Assembly (NCBI RefSeq): GCF_019578655.1
Contig: NC_063261.1
Span: forward strand, 7,324,446-7,388,445
DNA from: Ricinus communis
Lineage: Eukaryota; Streptophyta; Magnoliopsida; Malpighiales; Euphorbiaceae
Direction of reading: 5' to 3'
DNA: 64,000 nt
Shown one piece after another: positions 22,737 through 33,218 of this stretch. The number at the start of each line of letters is the position of its first letter. Positions within the stretch are counted from its first letter, which is position 1. A program made the translations under genes and the position numbers. Below the pieces are notes generated by a model that did not search any database, was not told where the DNA came from, and saw only the letters and a list, made by a program, of their open reading frames with translations.

Positions 22737-23431
22737 TGAATGACCCGAGCTAGTTCGACGGAACTATTCGCTTATGAACCAGAGTTGGAAAGAACTTTGA
22801 GGAAGTAGCAAAGAGAAGAATGAGAATGAGAATGAGCTTTAGCCAAATTGGTGGTGGAGTTACACAATTAGAATCAAGAAGGAGAACCAATCCAAGAAGG
22901 AGAACGGTTAAGAATAGCAGCTCCACCTAGAAAGAGAACCATGTAGGAGTATGCACATCCAACTCTTACTGGGGCCATATCGAGTATTATGAGACCTAAT
23001 ATAGCAGCAAACAACTTCGAGATCAAGCTCAATATTATTCAGATGGTGCAAAATAATTGCATGTTTGATGGTTTGCCCAATGAGAATCTAAACACACATT
23101 CAGATGATTTTCTAGAGATTTGGGACACCTTCAAGATTGATGGGGTATCAGATGATGCGATTTGATTAAGACTATTCCCATTCTTATTGAGAGATAAGCG
23201 TAAGAAGTGGTTAAAGTCATTTCCAGCTGGGATATTTATGACCTGGAATCAGCTGGTTGAGAGCAATTCTTGGAGAGATATTTTCCACCTTCTAAAATAA
23301 CTAAGTTAAGGCATGATATAGTAAGGTTTCTTCAGCAAGAGAATGAGACTCTATACGATTGAACATTTCAAGGATTTACTAAGGAGCTATCCACATCATG
23401 GTTTACCTGTATAGCTGCAAATTTAGACATT
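22737..23431 (+). pseudogene. 5' part of a broken gag gene (outer element)
   Basis: Conceptual reading in shifting frames matches the gag of the inner element: an NNFEIK-like block, the PNENLNTH block, then WLKS-like and FPPSKITKLR-like segments of the retrotransposon gag domain. There are several stops and frameshifts. The gene is cut at 23431 by the inner element and resumes at 31043. Confidence 0.65.
23427..23431. repeat. target-site duplication ACATT, left copy
   Basis: Identical 5 bp occur at 31038-31042 immediately after the other end of the inner element. This fixes both termini exactly. Confidence 0.9.
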
Positions 23432-24833
23432 TGATGGGCTCTTTATGCAACCTACACCTAAGGCAGTGAACCTACCGATGCAGCCTAGCACTAGTGAGTA
23501 TCAAGGTCGTATGCCTGGAGATCGGGTGAACCTAGAGTTACTACTGTTTGCTATGTTATCTAGTCTGAAATAGGGTGTGAAAGTTCTAACGTACCAGCTA
23601 ATGGTTATGAGTGCAAATAAGTAAATGAAGAACAATGGACAATCAAAAGATAATTGCAAAGAGAGAAATAAACCCAAAAGGGAGCCTAAGTGATGGAATT
23701 CTAAAAATGGATTGTATGGATTGCCGATCTTGCTTACCCGTGCCTAAATCCTGAATTGAATCCTGGTTCCTCTCTCGAGCTTACCGGATTCCTAAACCTG
23801 CACTAACCTAATGGAATCTCTTCCTATCGGATTACTACAGATTAGCATTAAGTATAATTTAAAACTATTAAGAGTTATTAGTTCTTAATCCGGCGAGTAA
23901 ATTAACCTTATCTCTAAGTTTAACTACCAGTCCTTACTATTCAATGTCCAGTTGTAATAAGCATTTCTCAATGTCAAGAAACAACCTAATAAACAATTAA
24001 TCCAACGTCTCAAATTAACTGAATCAAACTTTTATTACTGAATAGCAAGAAGATTGCAAGAATGACAATTATAAAAACTAACAATTAAGCATAATCCATC
24101 AACAAAGGCGAACCCTAATGGATTCAAAAGATCTAGCTACTCATGTTCATGGTTAAAGCAATTAGGGAACAAAATAAGGAAAAACAAATTAAAGGCATGT
24201 ACACCCTTCTTTTTCAAGCTGAATGAGAAACCTTAAAATTGCAAATTCAAAATCTCAAACCCTAGTTGCCTCTTGAATGCTCCCAAAGTTTGTCTTGATC
24301 TTCAATTCGATGTTGGAACAAGTGAAATCCCTCCTTCAATTGATGAATTTTTTATCTCTCAAGGTCTACAATTGAGGTATAGGAAAACAATTGATTAAGT
24401 GTGTGTCTTGGAATTGAGTCCAAAAATCGTCTCCCTTTCCAAAAGAATTTAAAATTGCCTATATAGTTGATTCAGCATGGCCGGAGTCCAGGTTGTGATG
24501 ATTCAAAGACCACGAGTCCAGTCAGTGTCGAATCTGTGGAGTCTCAGGTCGACTCCTTCAGGCCGTGCCGGTCTTGAGCCACGCTTCGGAGGCCGTGGTG
24601 GCTACGGAAGTCGTGCTGAAATGGCACAATTGGGGATAGCTTCTTGGTAATTCAGCACGGCCTTTTTGCTCCGTAATCACACGTATTTCCCTCGATTATT
24701 GATGGTGTCCTTCGAAAATGACCTGAAACGAGAAAGGAAACAAAAGACAGGTGATTCTAGCATAAAACGGGATAATCATGCATAAAAATGTAAACAATCG
24801 GGCATGAAAACATGTGTAGTATGATGCTTATCA
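23432..24833 (-). repeat. 3' LTR of the inner element
   Basis: 1402 bp. On the minus strand it starts TGATAAGC and ends GCCCATCA. It differs from the other LTR by scattered substitutions and by a rearranged GGCCGTG-rich part at about 24480-24690. Confidence 0.9.
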
Positions 24834-24849
24834 AATTACCCCACACTTA
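24834..24849 (-). promoter_or_regulatory. polypurine tract of the inner element
   Basis: On the minus strand this reads TAAGTGTGGGGTAATT and abuts the 3' LTR. The outer element has a close equivalent (GTGTGGGGAAATT) at 40703-40715, preceded by a similar CTTGAGGACAA block. Confidence 0.75.
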
Positions 24850-25407
24850 AACTTTTGCTTGTCCTCAAGCAATCAACAACTCCTCAAACAGATACCAAAT
24901 AACTCAATCAAATGCATTGCAGGAGGTTAGCTCAAAACAAATTTCAAAACTCCATAATGATTTTTCCCAAAATCTCCAAATCACTAAATCCTTAAGAGAG
25001 AGAACAAACTTAATAAAGTTGCTAAAGTTAAAATGATAAACCATCTAAATTGAGAAATTGAGAACCATGCCTCACAAGATGTCACTCAAAACACACAAGT
25101 GTATATAGGTGAAAGAAGATCGCCAAGCTCTCAACGCAAAAATATAGAAAAAGTGCTTACCATAGGCTTGCTTATAGATCCAATCTCCACTACTACGAAA
25201 TAATCAATAATCATGATCAAAGGGTCTTGAGCCAGGTTGTAATGGGGTTAAGGTAGGGTACGTATAAATATGGAAAGTAGGCTACAAGTTGCTAGAAGTT
25301 AAACAAGTAATGCAAGAAAGTAACGAAGGATCAAGTGCTGTACCAAAATGAACACTAAGTTGCTCTAAAAATAAGATGATGCTCAAAATGAACTAAATTA
25401 ATACTCT

Positions 25408-25463
<56 letters not shown>

Positions 25464-27024
25464 TATGTGTATATATTACAACAGCTTATGTAGGGGTTGT
25501 TGGTTATTGACACATACAATAAGACTGAATATCCAAATATTTTTTTTTTAATTGAAGGGAGCATCTATGAAAAATCTAGCAACTTAGTGAAATATATGAA
25601 TGCAGATTGATCCAAAATAAAATGCAGCATAAACTTATATAATTTCCAGCAACAATGGTAGAAAGAATGGTCAAATGAGTAGAAGTGATAAATGTTATTA
25701 TTATCACAAAAGGAAAGGCTAAGGCTCAAAATTGGTTCACTAAGGGAAAAACAGGGTTAGGCTTTTTGGCCAAATTGTGTAAGTCCTAAGTGCCCAAATC
25801 ATCTCACGATTATTGACAATTCATGTAATCTCAAAAGATATCGTAAAGCAAGTTCTAGAAACAGAGATTCTGTACAATGCTCACTAATGAAAGAAAAGGG
25901 AGCATAAAAATAGTGATGCACCAATTGGCTCAAAATCTCACCATTTGAGTGGGTTAAAATTGCATGAATTCTCAAACCAAAGTTTAAACAGTCAATCACA
26001 ATAATAAGCAACAATATTAACAGTGTTCTATATCTAAGATAAAGTAAAATGGAAGAATTTAAGGGAAAATACCAGTTTTACCTAGCTGGATTGTAATTAA
26101 GAGATTCGTTCATTGCCTTCTTCCAACAAGGTTCGATAAAAGCTATAAGGGAATCCATTCAAAGGAGAAAATCATTAACTACTTGATTAAAACAAAACTC
26201 AAGATAAGGACAGTAATAATGAATGGACTCAATCAATAAGGGATATTAAAACAAGATAAAAACAACAAAGATAAAATTGGTACCTGCACAAATCTACGGT
26301 ACCTACCCCACACTTGTGAAAAACACTGTCCTCAGTGTGAACAAGGTAGGCACTCCAAAATAAAAGGAATAAAATACATAAAATGAAGCTAATTATGGGA
26401 GTCCATAAAAGAAATTAGAAAACTAAGAGAAAAACAAGACGATAAAAAGAGATAAAAACTAGAAAGTCTACTAGATACTGCCTTTGATGTGTACTTTAAC
26501 ACTTCAAAATATGTTAGTCCTCAAAATTACGTACGAGCATCAAGTAGGCTAACTCCTGCAAAACTCAAGAATAAACACATTCCAAGCAACATCTAGTAAA
26601 AGGTTCAATAAGATAGCATCTCCTCAAAATCAAACTTACTAAAAACAGACTGAAATATCTAACTGCAAATGACTACATAAAATAAAATAAAAAAAATGTC
26701 CAAAAATTCAGAAAGCAAAAATAGATTCGGGAATGCCTCCCGAAGGCGCTTCTTTTTGTTTGAGTCGTCTAGCTGGACTCTGGATCAGCATTCCTGCATC
26801 GCGGGCAAATTAAGAAGGTAGGCTCAATGTAAGTTGGGGCTCGAGGAATATAAGTGCAATGAAAAGGTCCGATGTGTGCAGTAGATGACCAAGGAGGTGC
26901 TCTCTGGACCGATTTGGGATGTCCATTCATCCACTCCGAATTCCGGTCAAGTGACCTGTCAAAAACAAACTTGCAACTACCCTTCTCGAGTCTATCACAG
27001 CACAAAGTCTCATATTGATACAAG
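24850..27024 (-). other. 3' internal region of the inner element, non-coding
   Basis: About 2.2 kb where pol would be expected. I see no RT (YxDD/FMDD), RNase H or integrase motifs on either strand. A pure TA repeat lies within it. The short minus frames at 25799-26014 and 26769-27200 do not resemble known proteins. Confidence 0.6.
25413..25462. repeat. (TA)25 microsatellite
   Basis: Fifty bases of uninterrupted TA inside the inner element, so it expanded after or shortly before the insertion. Length is likely variable. Confidence 0.95.
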
Positions 27025-28050
27025 TTATTTTTTTTCAGATGAATAACACATACTAGTAGGGGAAGAAACATGTATAGCATCATCCATTTGTACATCTTGT
27101 GGTTGTGTATTACATGCAAGATCAATTCCATCAATACAACAAATGGCATGAACATGGTCGGTGGAAGAACTATCAAATGAGGGTAAACTAAAAGTGACAC
27201 AGTCGTCCCCTACATTAAATTCCAACTTCCCCTCAAATACGTCTATTTTAGCTCTAGCTGTGGCAAGGAAAGGTCTCCCCAAAATTAATGGTACACCATG
27301 CTCATTGTCCATATCCAAAACCACAAAGTCCACAGGAAATATGAACTTATCTACCTTAACTAGCACATTTTCCACAATTCCCCTAGGAAGCTTAACAAAA
27401 CGGTCAGCTAATTGAATGCACATCCTAGTGGATTTTGCCTCTCCCAAACCTAGCTTATTGAACAAACTAGTGGGCATGACATTTATGCTAGCCCCTAAAT
27501 CAGCTAATGCATCATCAACACACAAATTACCTAAAGTGCATGGAATAGTGAAACTCCCTGGATCGTGACGTTTCTCTGGCAACTTGCTCTGAAACTCCTC
27601 ATTAAGCTGAACATAGGCGACCTCCTCCAACTTCCTTTTTCTGCTAAGTATGTCCTTTAAGAACTTAGCATACTTCGGCATCTGCTCTAATGCATCAATA
27701 AAAGGCAAGTTAATATGCAGCTGTCTAAAAATATCTAAAAACTTACTGAACTGCTCTTTCGCCTCTGCTTGTTTAGCTCTAGCAGGATAAGGAATCTTAG
27801 GTTGATATTCCCTGACTGGAATTGGTTTCACCTTTTGTCCCTCAGGTTCCCTAACCTTACTGCTTGCCTTAACCTGCACATCAATAGTGGCGTCATAAAA
27901 AATAGGCTTAGAAGGAGCTGAAACTAACTTACCTGAACGCAAAGTGATGGCGTTCACATGCTCCCTCGGGTTAGACTCAATGGTGCTCAGGAGCGCTCCT
28001 TGCTGCCTCTCAGACAACATCTTAGAGATTTGGCCAATCTGGGTCTCCAA
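27025..28050 (-). CDS. gag C-terminus and aspartic protease region, inner element
   Basis: An open frame of 341 codons. Residues about 1-40 (IGQISKMLSERQ, then NAITLRSGK) are the conserved linker after gag in Athila-type elements. Residues about 90-150 hold the KYAKFLKDIL-type block. ALADLGASIN (181-190) is the protease active-site region, with D184-L-G in place of the more usual D-S/T-G, as seen in this lineage. ILGRPFLATA follows as the second conserved protease motif. The same protein, broken, is encoded by the outer element at 31655-32890. The frame has no stops, but it is separated from the gag N-terminal frame by at least two shifts (28051-28639), so the copy cannot make the full polyprotein. 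Confidence 0.8.
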   Translation of the reverse strand: METQIGQISKMLSERQQGALLSTIESNPREHVNAITLRSGKLVSAPSKPIFYDATIDVQVKASSKVREPEGQKVKPIPVREYQPKIPYPARAKQAEAKEQFSKFLDIFRQLHINLPFIDALEQMPKYAKFLKDILSRKRKLEEVAYVQLNEEFQSKLPEKRHDPGSFTIPCTLGNLCVDDALADLGASINVMPTSLFNKLGLGEAKSTRMCIQLADRFVKLPRGIVENVLVKVDKFIFPVDFVVLDMDNEHGVPLILGRPFLATARAKIDVFEGKLEFNVGDDCVTFSLPSFDSSSTDHVHAICCIDGIDLACNTQPQDVQMDDAIHVSSPTSMCYSSEKK

Positions 28051-28639
28051 GTTCGAATCGAGGCCTCGGTTCCCGAGTGCACTATCGGTTCTGGAACCTC
28101 ATCTCCGTAGGACGTCACAAACTTCATCATAAGCTCCTCTAAATTTGACTTCTTTTCCGGTAGAGGAGGAGCTTGTGCAGCCCGGTGAATGTTCGCTGCT
28201 GATGAAGTATCCGAAAACCGGATGGACCCTGAAGCGTTATTGTTCCTCCAATCAAGTTGGGATGATTGCGCCACCCAGGGGTTATATGTATTCTTGTAAG
28301 GATCGTTCGCCGCCTTGGGGCATTTCCCATATAATCAACCCGCTCAACATCGGAAGACATAGCGAATTAGATGGAAAAGTAGTAGAGAATGAAGCAAACA
28401 TACCTCCCGCAGACAGTCAGATCGTAATGCGGCCACCACAAAATGGTACCAACGTCACGCATGAACCCAAGATCCTGAGTTGGTCGATCTTCTTGGCTAG
28501 AAGCTCCACTTGAGCTCGCCAAGGCTACTGTAGAGTCCACTTGGTTGACTACTCCCTGTCTTCCTGGTCGGCTCTAGAGGATTGCCAACGATAGTTGTTC
28601 ATGGCCATTTCCTCTATCAGTTCGAGCTCACGGGCCTTA
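28051..28639 (-). pseudogene. middle of gag with frameshifts (zinc-knuckle region)
   Basis: Segments that resemble Athila gag appear in different minus-strand frames: an NNYRW-containing block just after the upstream stop, then a coiled segment ending KKIDQL, then half of a CCHC knuckle (HYDLTVC) near 28425. They are joined by frameshifts, so this part is broken. Confidence 0.55.
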
Positions 28640-29377
28640 CTATTTAGCGCCCACCTGCCGCAAAGCATCCACCATTTGCCTCGTTGCAAGGTTCAACCCG
28701 CTGTAGAAGGTCTGAACCTGCATCCACACTGGCAATCCATGATGTGGGCAGCATCTTAAAAGATCTTTAAATCTCTCCCATGCATCGTACATGCTTTCAT
28801 CATCAAACTGCACAAAAGAAGATATGTCATTTCTAAGTTTAGCAGTTTTAGCAGGAGGAAAATACTTATATAAAAATTTTTCAGCCAACGCCCTCCAGGT
28901 AGTAATTGTTTGTTGTGGAAGAGATTGCAGCCATCTCTTTGCTCTGTCCCTCAAGGAAAATGGAAACAATCTCAACCGAATGGCATCATCAGTTGTTCCA
29001 TTTATCTTGAATGTGTCACAAATCTCCAAAAAGTTAGAGATATGTGCATTAGGATCCTCGCTGGGCAATCTTCCAAATTGCATGCTTTGCTGGATCATCT
29101 GGATAACATTGGCCTTTATCTCAAAATTATTGGCCGCTACAGCAGGTCTAACTATACTCGTTTTCGTCCCATCTAAAGATGGTCGAGCAAACTCGTACAT
29201 CGTCCTCTGATCGTCATTGGCCTGGGGGTCATGGTTTTCCATCGTGTCTAATCTATCCACAGGTACCTCAACCTCAATCTCCTCCTCTTCTAATTGCAAC
29301 CTCTTCCTTAAGAGTCTGAGGGATCGTTCTGGATCAGATAGAGGCTCTATAAGATTCGAGTTTGAGCTCTTGGTCAT
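28640..29377 (-). CDS. gag N-terminal part, inner element
   Basis: A 245-codon frame beginning 170 bp after the primer-binding site. The retrotransposon gag domain covers about residues 85-235, with NNFEIK, the RDRAKRWLQSLP block, FLYKYFPP and ERFKDLLRCCPHHG. Gag forms the particle that packages the element's RNA. The frame terminates early, just after DALRQVGAK, where related proteins continue, because of a shift. The same product in the outer element is far more decayed, so the inner copy is younger. Confidence 0.8.
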   Translation of the reverse strand: MTKSSNSNLIEPLSDPERSLRLLRKRLQLEEEEIEVEVPVDRLDTMENHDPQANDDQRTMYEFARPSLDGTKTSIVRPAVAANNFEIKANVIQMIQQSMQFGRLPSEDPNAHISNFLEICDTFKINGTTDDAIRLRLFPFSLRDRAKRWLQSLPQQTITTWRALAEKFLYKYFPPAKTAKLRNDISSFVQFDDESMYDAWERFKDLLRCCPHHGLPVWMQVQTFYSGLNLATRQMVDALRQVGAK

Positions 29378-29546
29378 AAACTACCTAAAACCGAAAGTTC
29401 ACACAACCACCAATCAACAAAAAATAATATAATAATAAATAATAAATAATAAAAAAAATAAAAATTAAATAAAGAATAAATGAATAAACAATTAATGACT
29501 AAATTAACACAAAAAACAATTCACTTTAGTTCACCGTTACTGTGTG

Positions 29547-29564
29547 TCCCCGGCAACGGCGCTA
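29547..29564 (-). promoter_or_regulatory. primer-binding site, tRNA-Asp type
   Basis: On the minus strand it reads TAGCGCCGTTGCCGGGGA, differing by one base from the standard tRNA-Asp site of Athila-type elements. It lies 6 bp inside the 5' LTR boundary at 29571. Confidence 0.85.
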
Positions 29565-29570
29565 AAAACT

Positions 29571-31037
29571 TGATGGGCTCTTTATGCAACCTACACCTAA
29601 GGCAGTGAACCTACCGATGCAGCCTAGCACTAGTGAGTATCAAGGTCGTATCCCTGGAGATCGGGTGAACCTAGAGTTACTACTGTTTGTTATGTTATCT
29701 AGTCTGAAATAGGGTGTGAAAGTTCTAACGTACCAGCTAATGGTTATGAGTGCAAATAAGTAAATGAAGAACAACGGACAATCAAAAGACAATTGCAAAG
29801 AGAGAAATAAACCCAAAAGGGAGCCTAAGTGATGGAATTCTAAAAATGGATTGTATGGATTGCCGATCTTGCTTACCCGTGCCTAAATCCTGAATTGAAT
29901 CCCGGTTCCTCTCTCGAGCTTACCGGATTCCTAAACCTGCACTAACCTAATGGAATCTCTTCCTATCGGATTACTACAGATTAGCATTAAGTATGATTTA
30001 AAACTATTAAGAGTTATTAGTTCTTAATCCGGCGAGTAAATCAACCTTATCTCTAAGTTTAACTACCAGTCCTTACTATTCAATGTCCAGTTGTAACAAG
30101 CATTTCGCAATGTCAAGAAACAACCTAATAAATAATTAATCCAACGTCTCAAATTAACTGAATCAAACTTTTATTACTGAATAGCAAGAAGATTGCAAGA
30201 ATGACAATTATAAAAACTAACAATTCAGCATAATCCATCAACAAAGGCGAACCCTAATGGATTCAAAAGATCTAGCTACTCATGTTCATGGTTAAAGCAA
30301 TTAGGGAACAAAATAAGGAAAAACAAATTAAAGGCATGTACACCCTTCTGTTTCAAGCTGAATGAGAAACCCTAAAATTGCAAATTCAAAATCTCAAACC
30401 CTAGTTGCCTCTTGAATGCTCCCAAAGTTTGTCTTGATCTTCAATTCGATGTTGGAACAAGTGAAATCCCTCATTCAATTGATGAATTTTTGATCTCTCA
30501 AGGTCTATAATTGAGGTATAGGAAAATAATTGATTAAGTGTGTGTCTTGGAATTGAGTCCAAAAATCGTCTCCCTTTCCAAAAGAATTTAAAATTGCCTA
30601 TATAGTTGATTCAGCATGGCCGGAGTCCAGGCTGTGATGATTCAAAGACGGCCGAGTCCAGTGTCAATCTGGAGTCTGTTGCCTTGACTCCTTCTAGGCC
30701 GTGCCCAAGCCGGTGCTGAGCCACCACAGGCCGTGCTAGAGGCCGTGGTGGCTACGGAAGTCGTGCTGAAATGGCACAATTGGGGATAGCTTCTTGGTAA
30801 TTCAGCACGGCCGGAGTCCAGGCCGTGCTCAACCCTCGGGGTGCTAGTTCTCACCCAATATTATGGATTTTGGTCCGTAATCACACGTATTTCCCTCGAT
30901 TATTGATGGTGTCCTTCGAAAATGACCTAAAACGAGAAAGGAAACAAAAGACAGGTGATTCTAGCATAAAACGGGATAATCATGCATAAAAATGTAAACA
31001 ATCGGGCATGAAAACATGTGTAGTATGATGCTTATCA
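29571..31037 (-). repeat. 5' LTR of the inner element
   Basis: 1467 bp, 65 bp longer than its partner because of the GGCCGTG-rich segment at about 30620-30870. The rest is nearly identical to 23432-24833. Confidence 0.9.
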
Positions 31038-31042
31038 ACATT
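31038..31042. repeat. target-site duplication ACATT, right copy
   Basis: Matches 23427-23431. The gag reading of the outer element resumes at this point. Confidence 0.9.
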
Positions 31043-32890
31043 CTTTAATGGACTGAATTACACAATTAAATAGTCTATTAATGCTGCAGTATGTGGATCA
31101 CTAAACAATAAGATTGAGCAAGCTATGGATCTTATTAAGGATATGGTAGTCACGAACTATTAGTGGCAGAATACAAGAGAGCAGGTTCAAGTGAAAGGGA
31201 GTGGAATCCATGAGGTAGACCATATGGTAGCTGTAAATGCACAGTTAGAGGCATGAGCAGGAAGATGGATACTTTAACTATTTTTTCATCTGAAGACAAG
31301 CACAAGTTATGACTTGTGATTGGTGTAGGGTGGTCATCAAAGTCAAGATTGCTAAAACGATAATAATTTCGCTAAGCCGGTGCAGGATAATTATATGGGA
31401 AATGCTCCTAGATAGCAGAACAATCACTATAGCAATACCTATAATCTCGGGTGGAGAAATCACCCGATTTTCTAATAGAGGAATCAAAATCAGCAAAGAC
31501 CTCAACCCTCAGGATTTCAGCACCAAACCAGTAGTAGGCTCCTCCTAGAAGGAGTAATCTAGAAGAGATGATGGAGAAGTTCATCTCGACATCCAAAACA
31601 AGGTTTCAGACTATTGAGACTACTCTTAGAAACTAGCAAGCTTCAATTCTGACTTTGGAGAATCAAGTGGGACAAATTGAAAAACTCTTAAGTAAGAGGC
31701 TTCAAGAAAGTTTGCCGAGTAACAGAGAAGCCAACCTTAGGGAGCAGCTTAAGGCTATTACACCACAAAGTGGTAAAAAGTTAAAAACTAAGATGAATGA
31801 AGTAGATGAGAAGTCTACTACGATTGAGAAGGTTGATGATGAACAAAAGGGTGTACAGGCTGAAGTAGAAGATAAAGTAGAATTAATATCGAAGTCTGCC
31901 CCTATTATGAGAGAATATTAACCAATGATACCCTTTCCGGCCCTTCTTAAGAAGGATAAATTGGATACTTAATTTCGTAAGTTTCTTGAACTCTTTAAGC
32001 AGTTGAATATTAACATACCTTTTGTGGAAGCTCTATCGCATATGCCTAAGTATGCTAAGTTTTTAAAGGAACTCCTCTATAGTAAGAGGAAGCTTGAGGA
32101 AATATCAATGATACAACTGTTCGAAAAGAGCTCAGCGATCATTCAAAGGAGACTACTAAAGAAGCCAAAAGACCTAGGGAGTCTTATTATTTCTTGTTTT
32201 ATTGGTAATTTAAATGTTGATAATGCACTTGCTAACTTGGGGGTTAGCTTTAGTATTATGCCTTATAATTTGTTCAAGAAACTAGGACTTGGAAAACCTA
32301 AACCAACACTCATGAGTATTCAACTGGCTCATAAATCTATTATATATCCTTGGGAGAACTCTTAAAGCAGTTGCATATTAACATACCTTTTGTGGAAGCT
32401 CTATCGCATATGCCCGAGTATGCTAAGTTCTTAAAGGAATTCCTCTATAACAAGAGGAAGCTTGAGGAAGTATCAATAGTACAACTATTCGAAAAGAGCT
32501 CATTGATCATTTAAAGGAGACTACTAAAGAAGCTAAAAGACCTAGAGAGTTTTACTATTTCTTGCTTTATTTGTAATTTAAATGTTGATAATGCACTTGC
32601 TAACTTGGGGGCTAGCATCAGTGTTATGGCTTATAATTTGTTCAAGAAACTAGGACTTGGAAAACCTAAACCAACACTCATGAGTATTCAACTGGCTGAT
32701 AAATCTATTGTATATCCTAGGGGTATCATTGAAGACTTCTCATTAAAGGTTCAAGAGTTTATTCTTCCTATGGATTCTGTAATTATGGATATGGATGAAA
32801 CTTTTGATGTTTTCCTTATTTTAGGAAGAATTTTCTTGCTACAGCTAGGGCCATCATTAATGTTCATGATGGTAAGCTTATTCTTAAGGT
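31043..32890 (+). pseudogene. rest of gag and protease, outer element (broken)
   Basis: Short open pieces match the inner element protein: 31655-31921 corresponds to its residues 1-80, 32003-32365 to about 110-220, and 32605-32892 to the protease core. Stops and shifts separate them. The protease core is present twice because of a tandem duplication (see separate entry). The active-site triad reads D/N-L-G in the copies (NALANLG), so the catalytic Asp is replaced by Asn. Confidence 0.75.
31987..32717 (+). repeat. 366-bp tandem duplication in the protease region
   Basis: Unit 1 (about 31987-32352) and unit 2 (about 32353-32717) both run from 'gaactctt.aagcagttg' through the LAxLGxS motif to 'aaatctatt'. 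They differ by many substitutions, so the duplication is not recent. Confidence 0.8.
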
Positions 32891-33218
32891 AGGGAAAGAG
32901 CAAGTAACTTTTCAGATCCTTACTACTATGAAGCATCCACTTATACTTGGTGACATGGATTCTAGTGATGATAAAATTGAGCATGAGATTGTGAATTGTA
33001 TTTCATCTATTATTGCTAAAGATCCTTTGGAGTTATATTTGGTATAGGAATAGGAAAAATGTGAGATGCTAGGAGCTTTAGAACAGTTAGCCTACCTTGA
33101 GGCGGCAAGGCCAATGAGAAAGTAGTCATTCAAGTCTATTGAGATGTTGAAAGAGGAAAGAATGATGCCTTCCATTGGAGACCCTCCTTCTTTGGAACTC
33201 AAGTAACTTTCGGATCAT

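Larger units (their letters stand above)
23432..31037 (-). mobile_element. inner Athila-like element with gag and protease but no pol
   Basis: LTRs at 23432-24833 and 29571-31037, TG...CA ends, perfect ACATT target duplication, primer site and polypurine tract all on the minus strand. The 4.7-kb interior encodes gag (28640-29377) and the protease region (27025-28050). The remaining 2.2 kb towards the 3' LTR contains no reverse transcriptase, RNase H or integrase. The LTRs are nearly identical outside one scrambled segment, so it moved comparatively recently. It must have used pol proteins from another element. Confidence 0.9.

Noticed and set aside
26769..27200. 143-codon minus-strand open frame overlapping the protease frame
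   Set aside because: Its first half is the alternative frame of the protease region; the second half has no recognisable domain.
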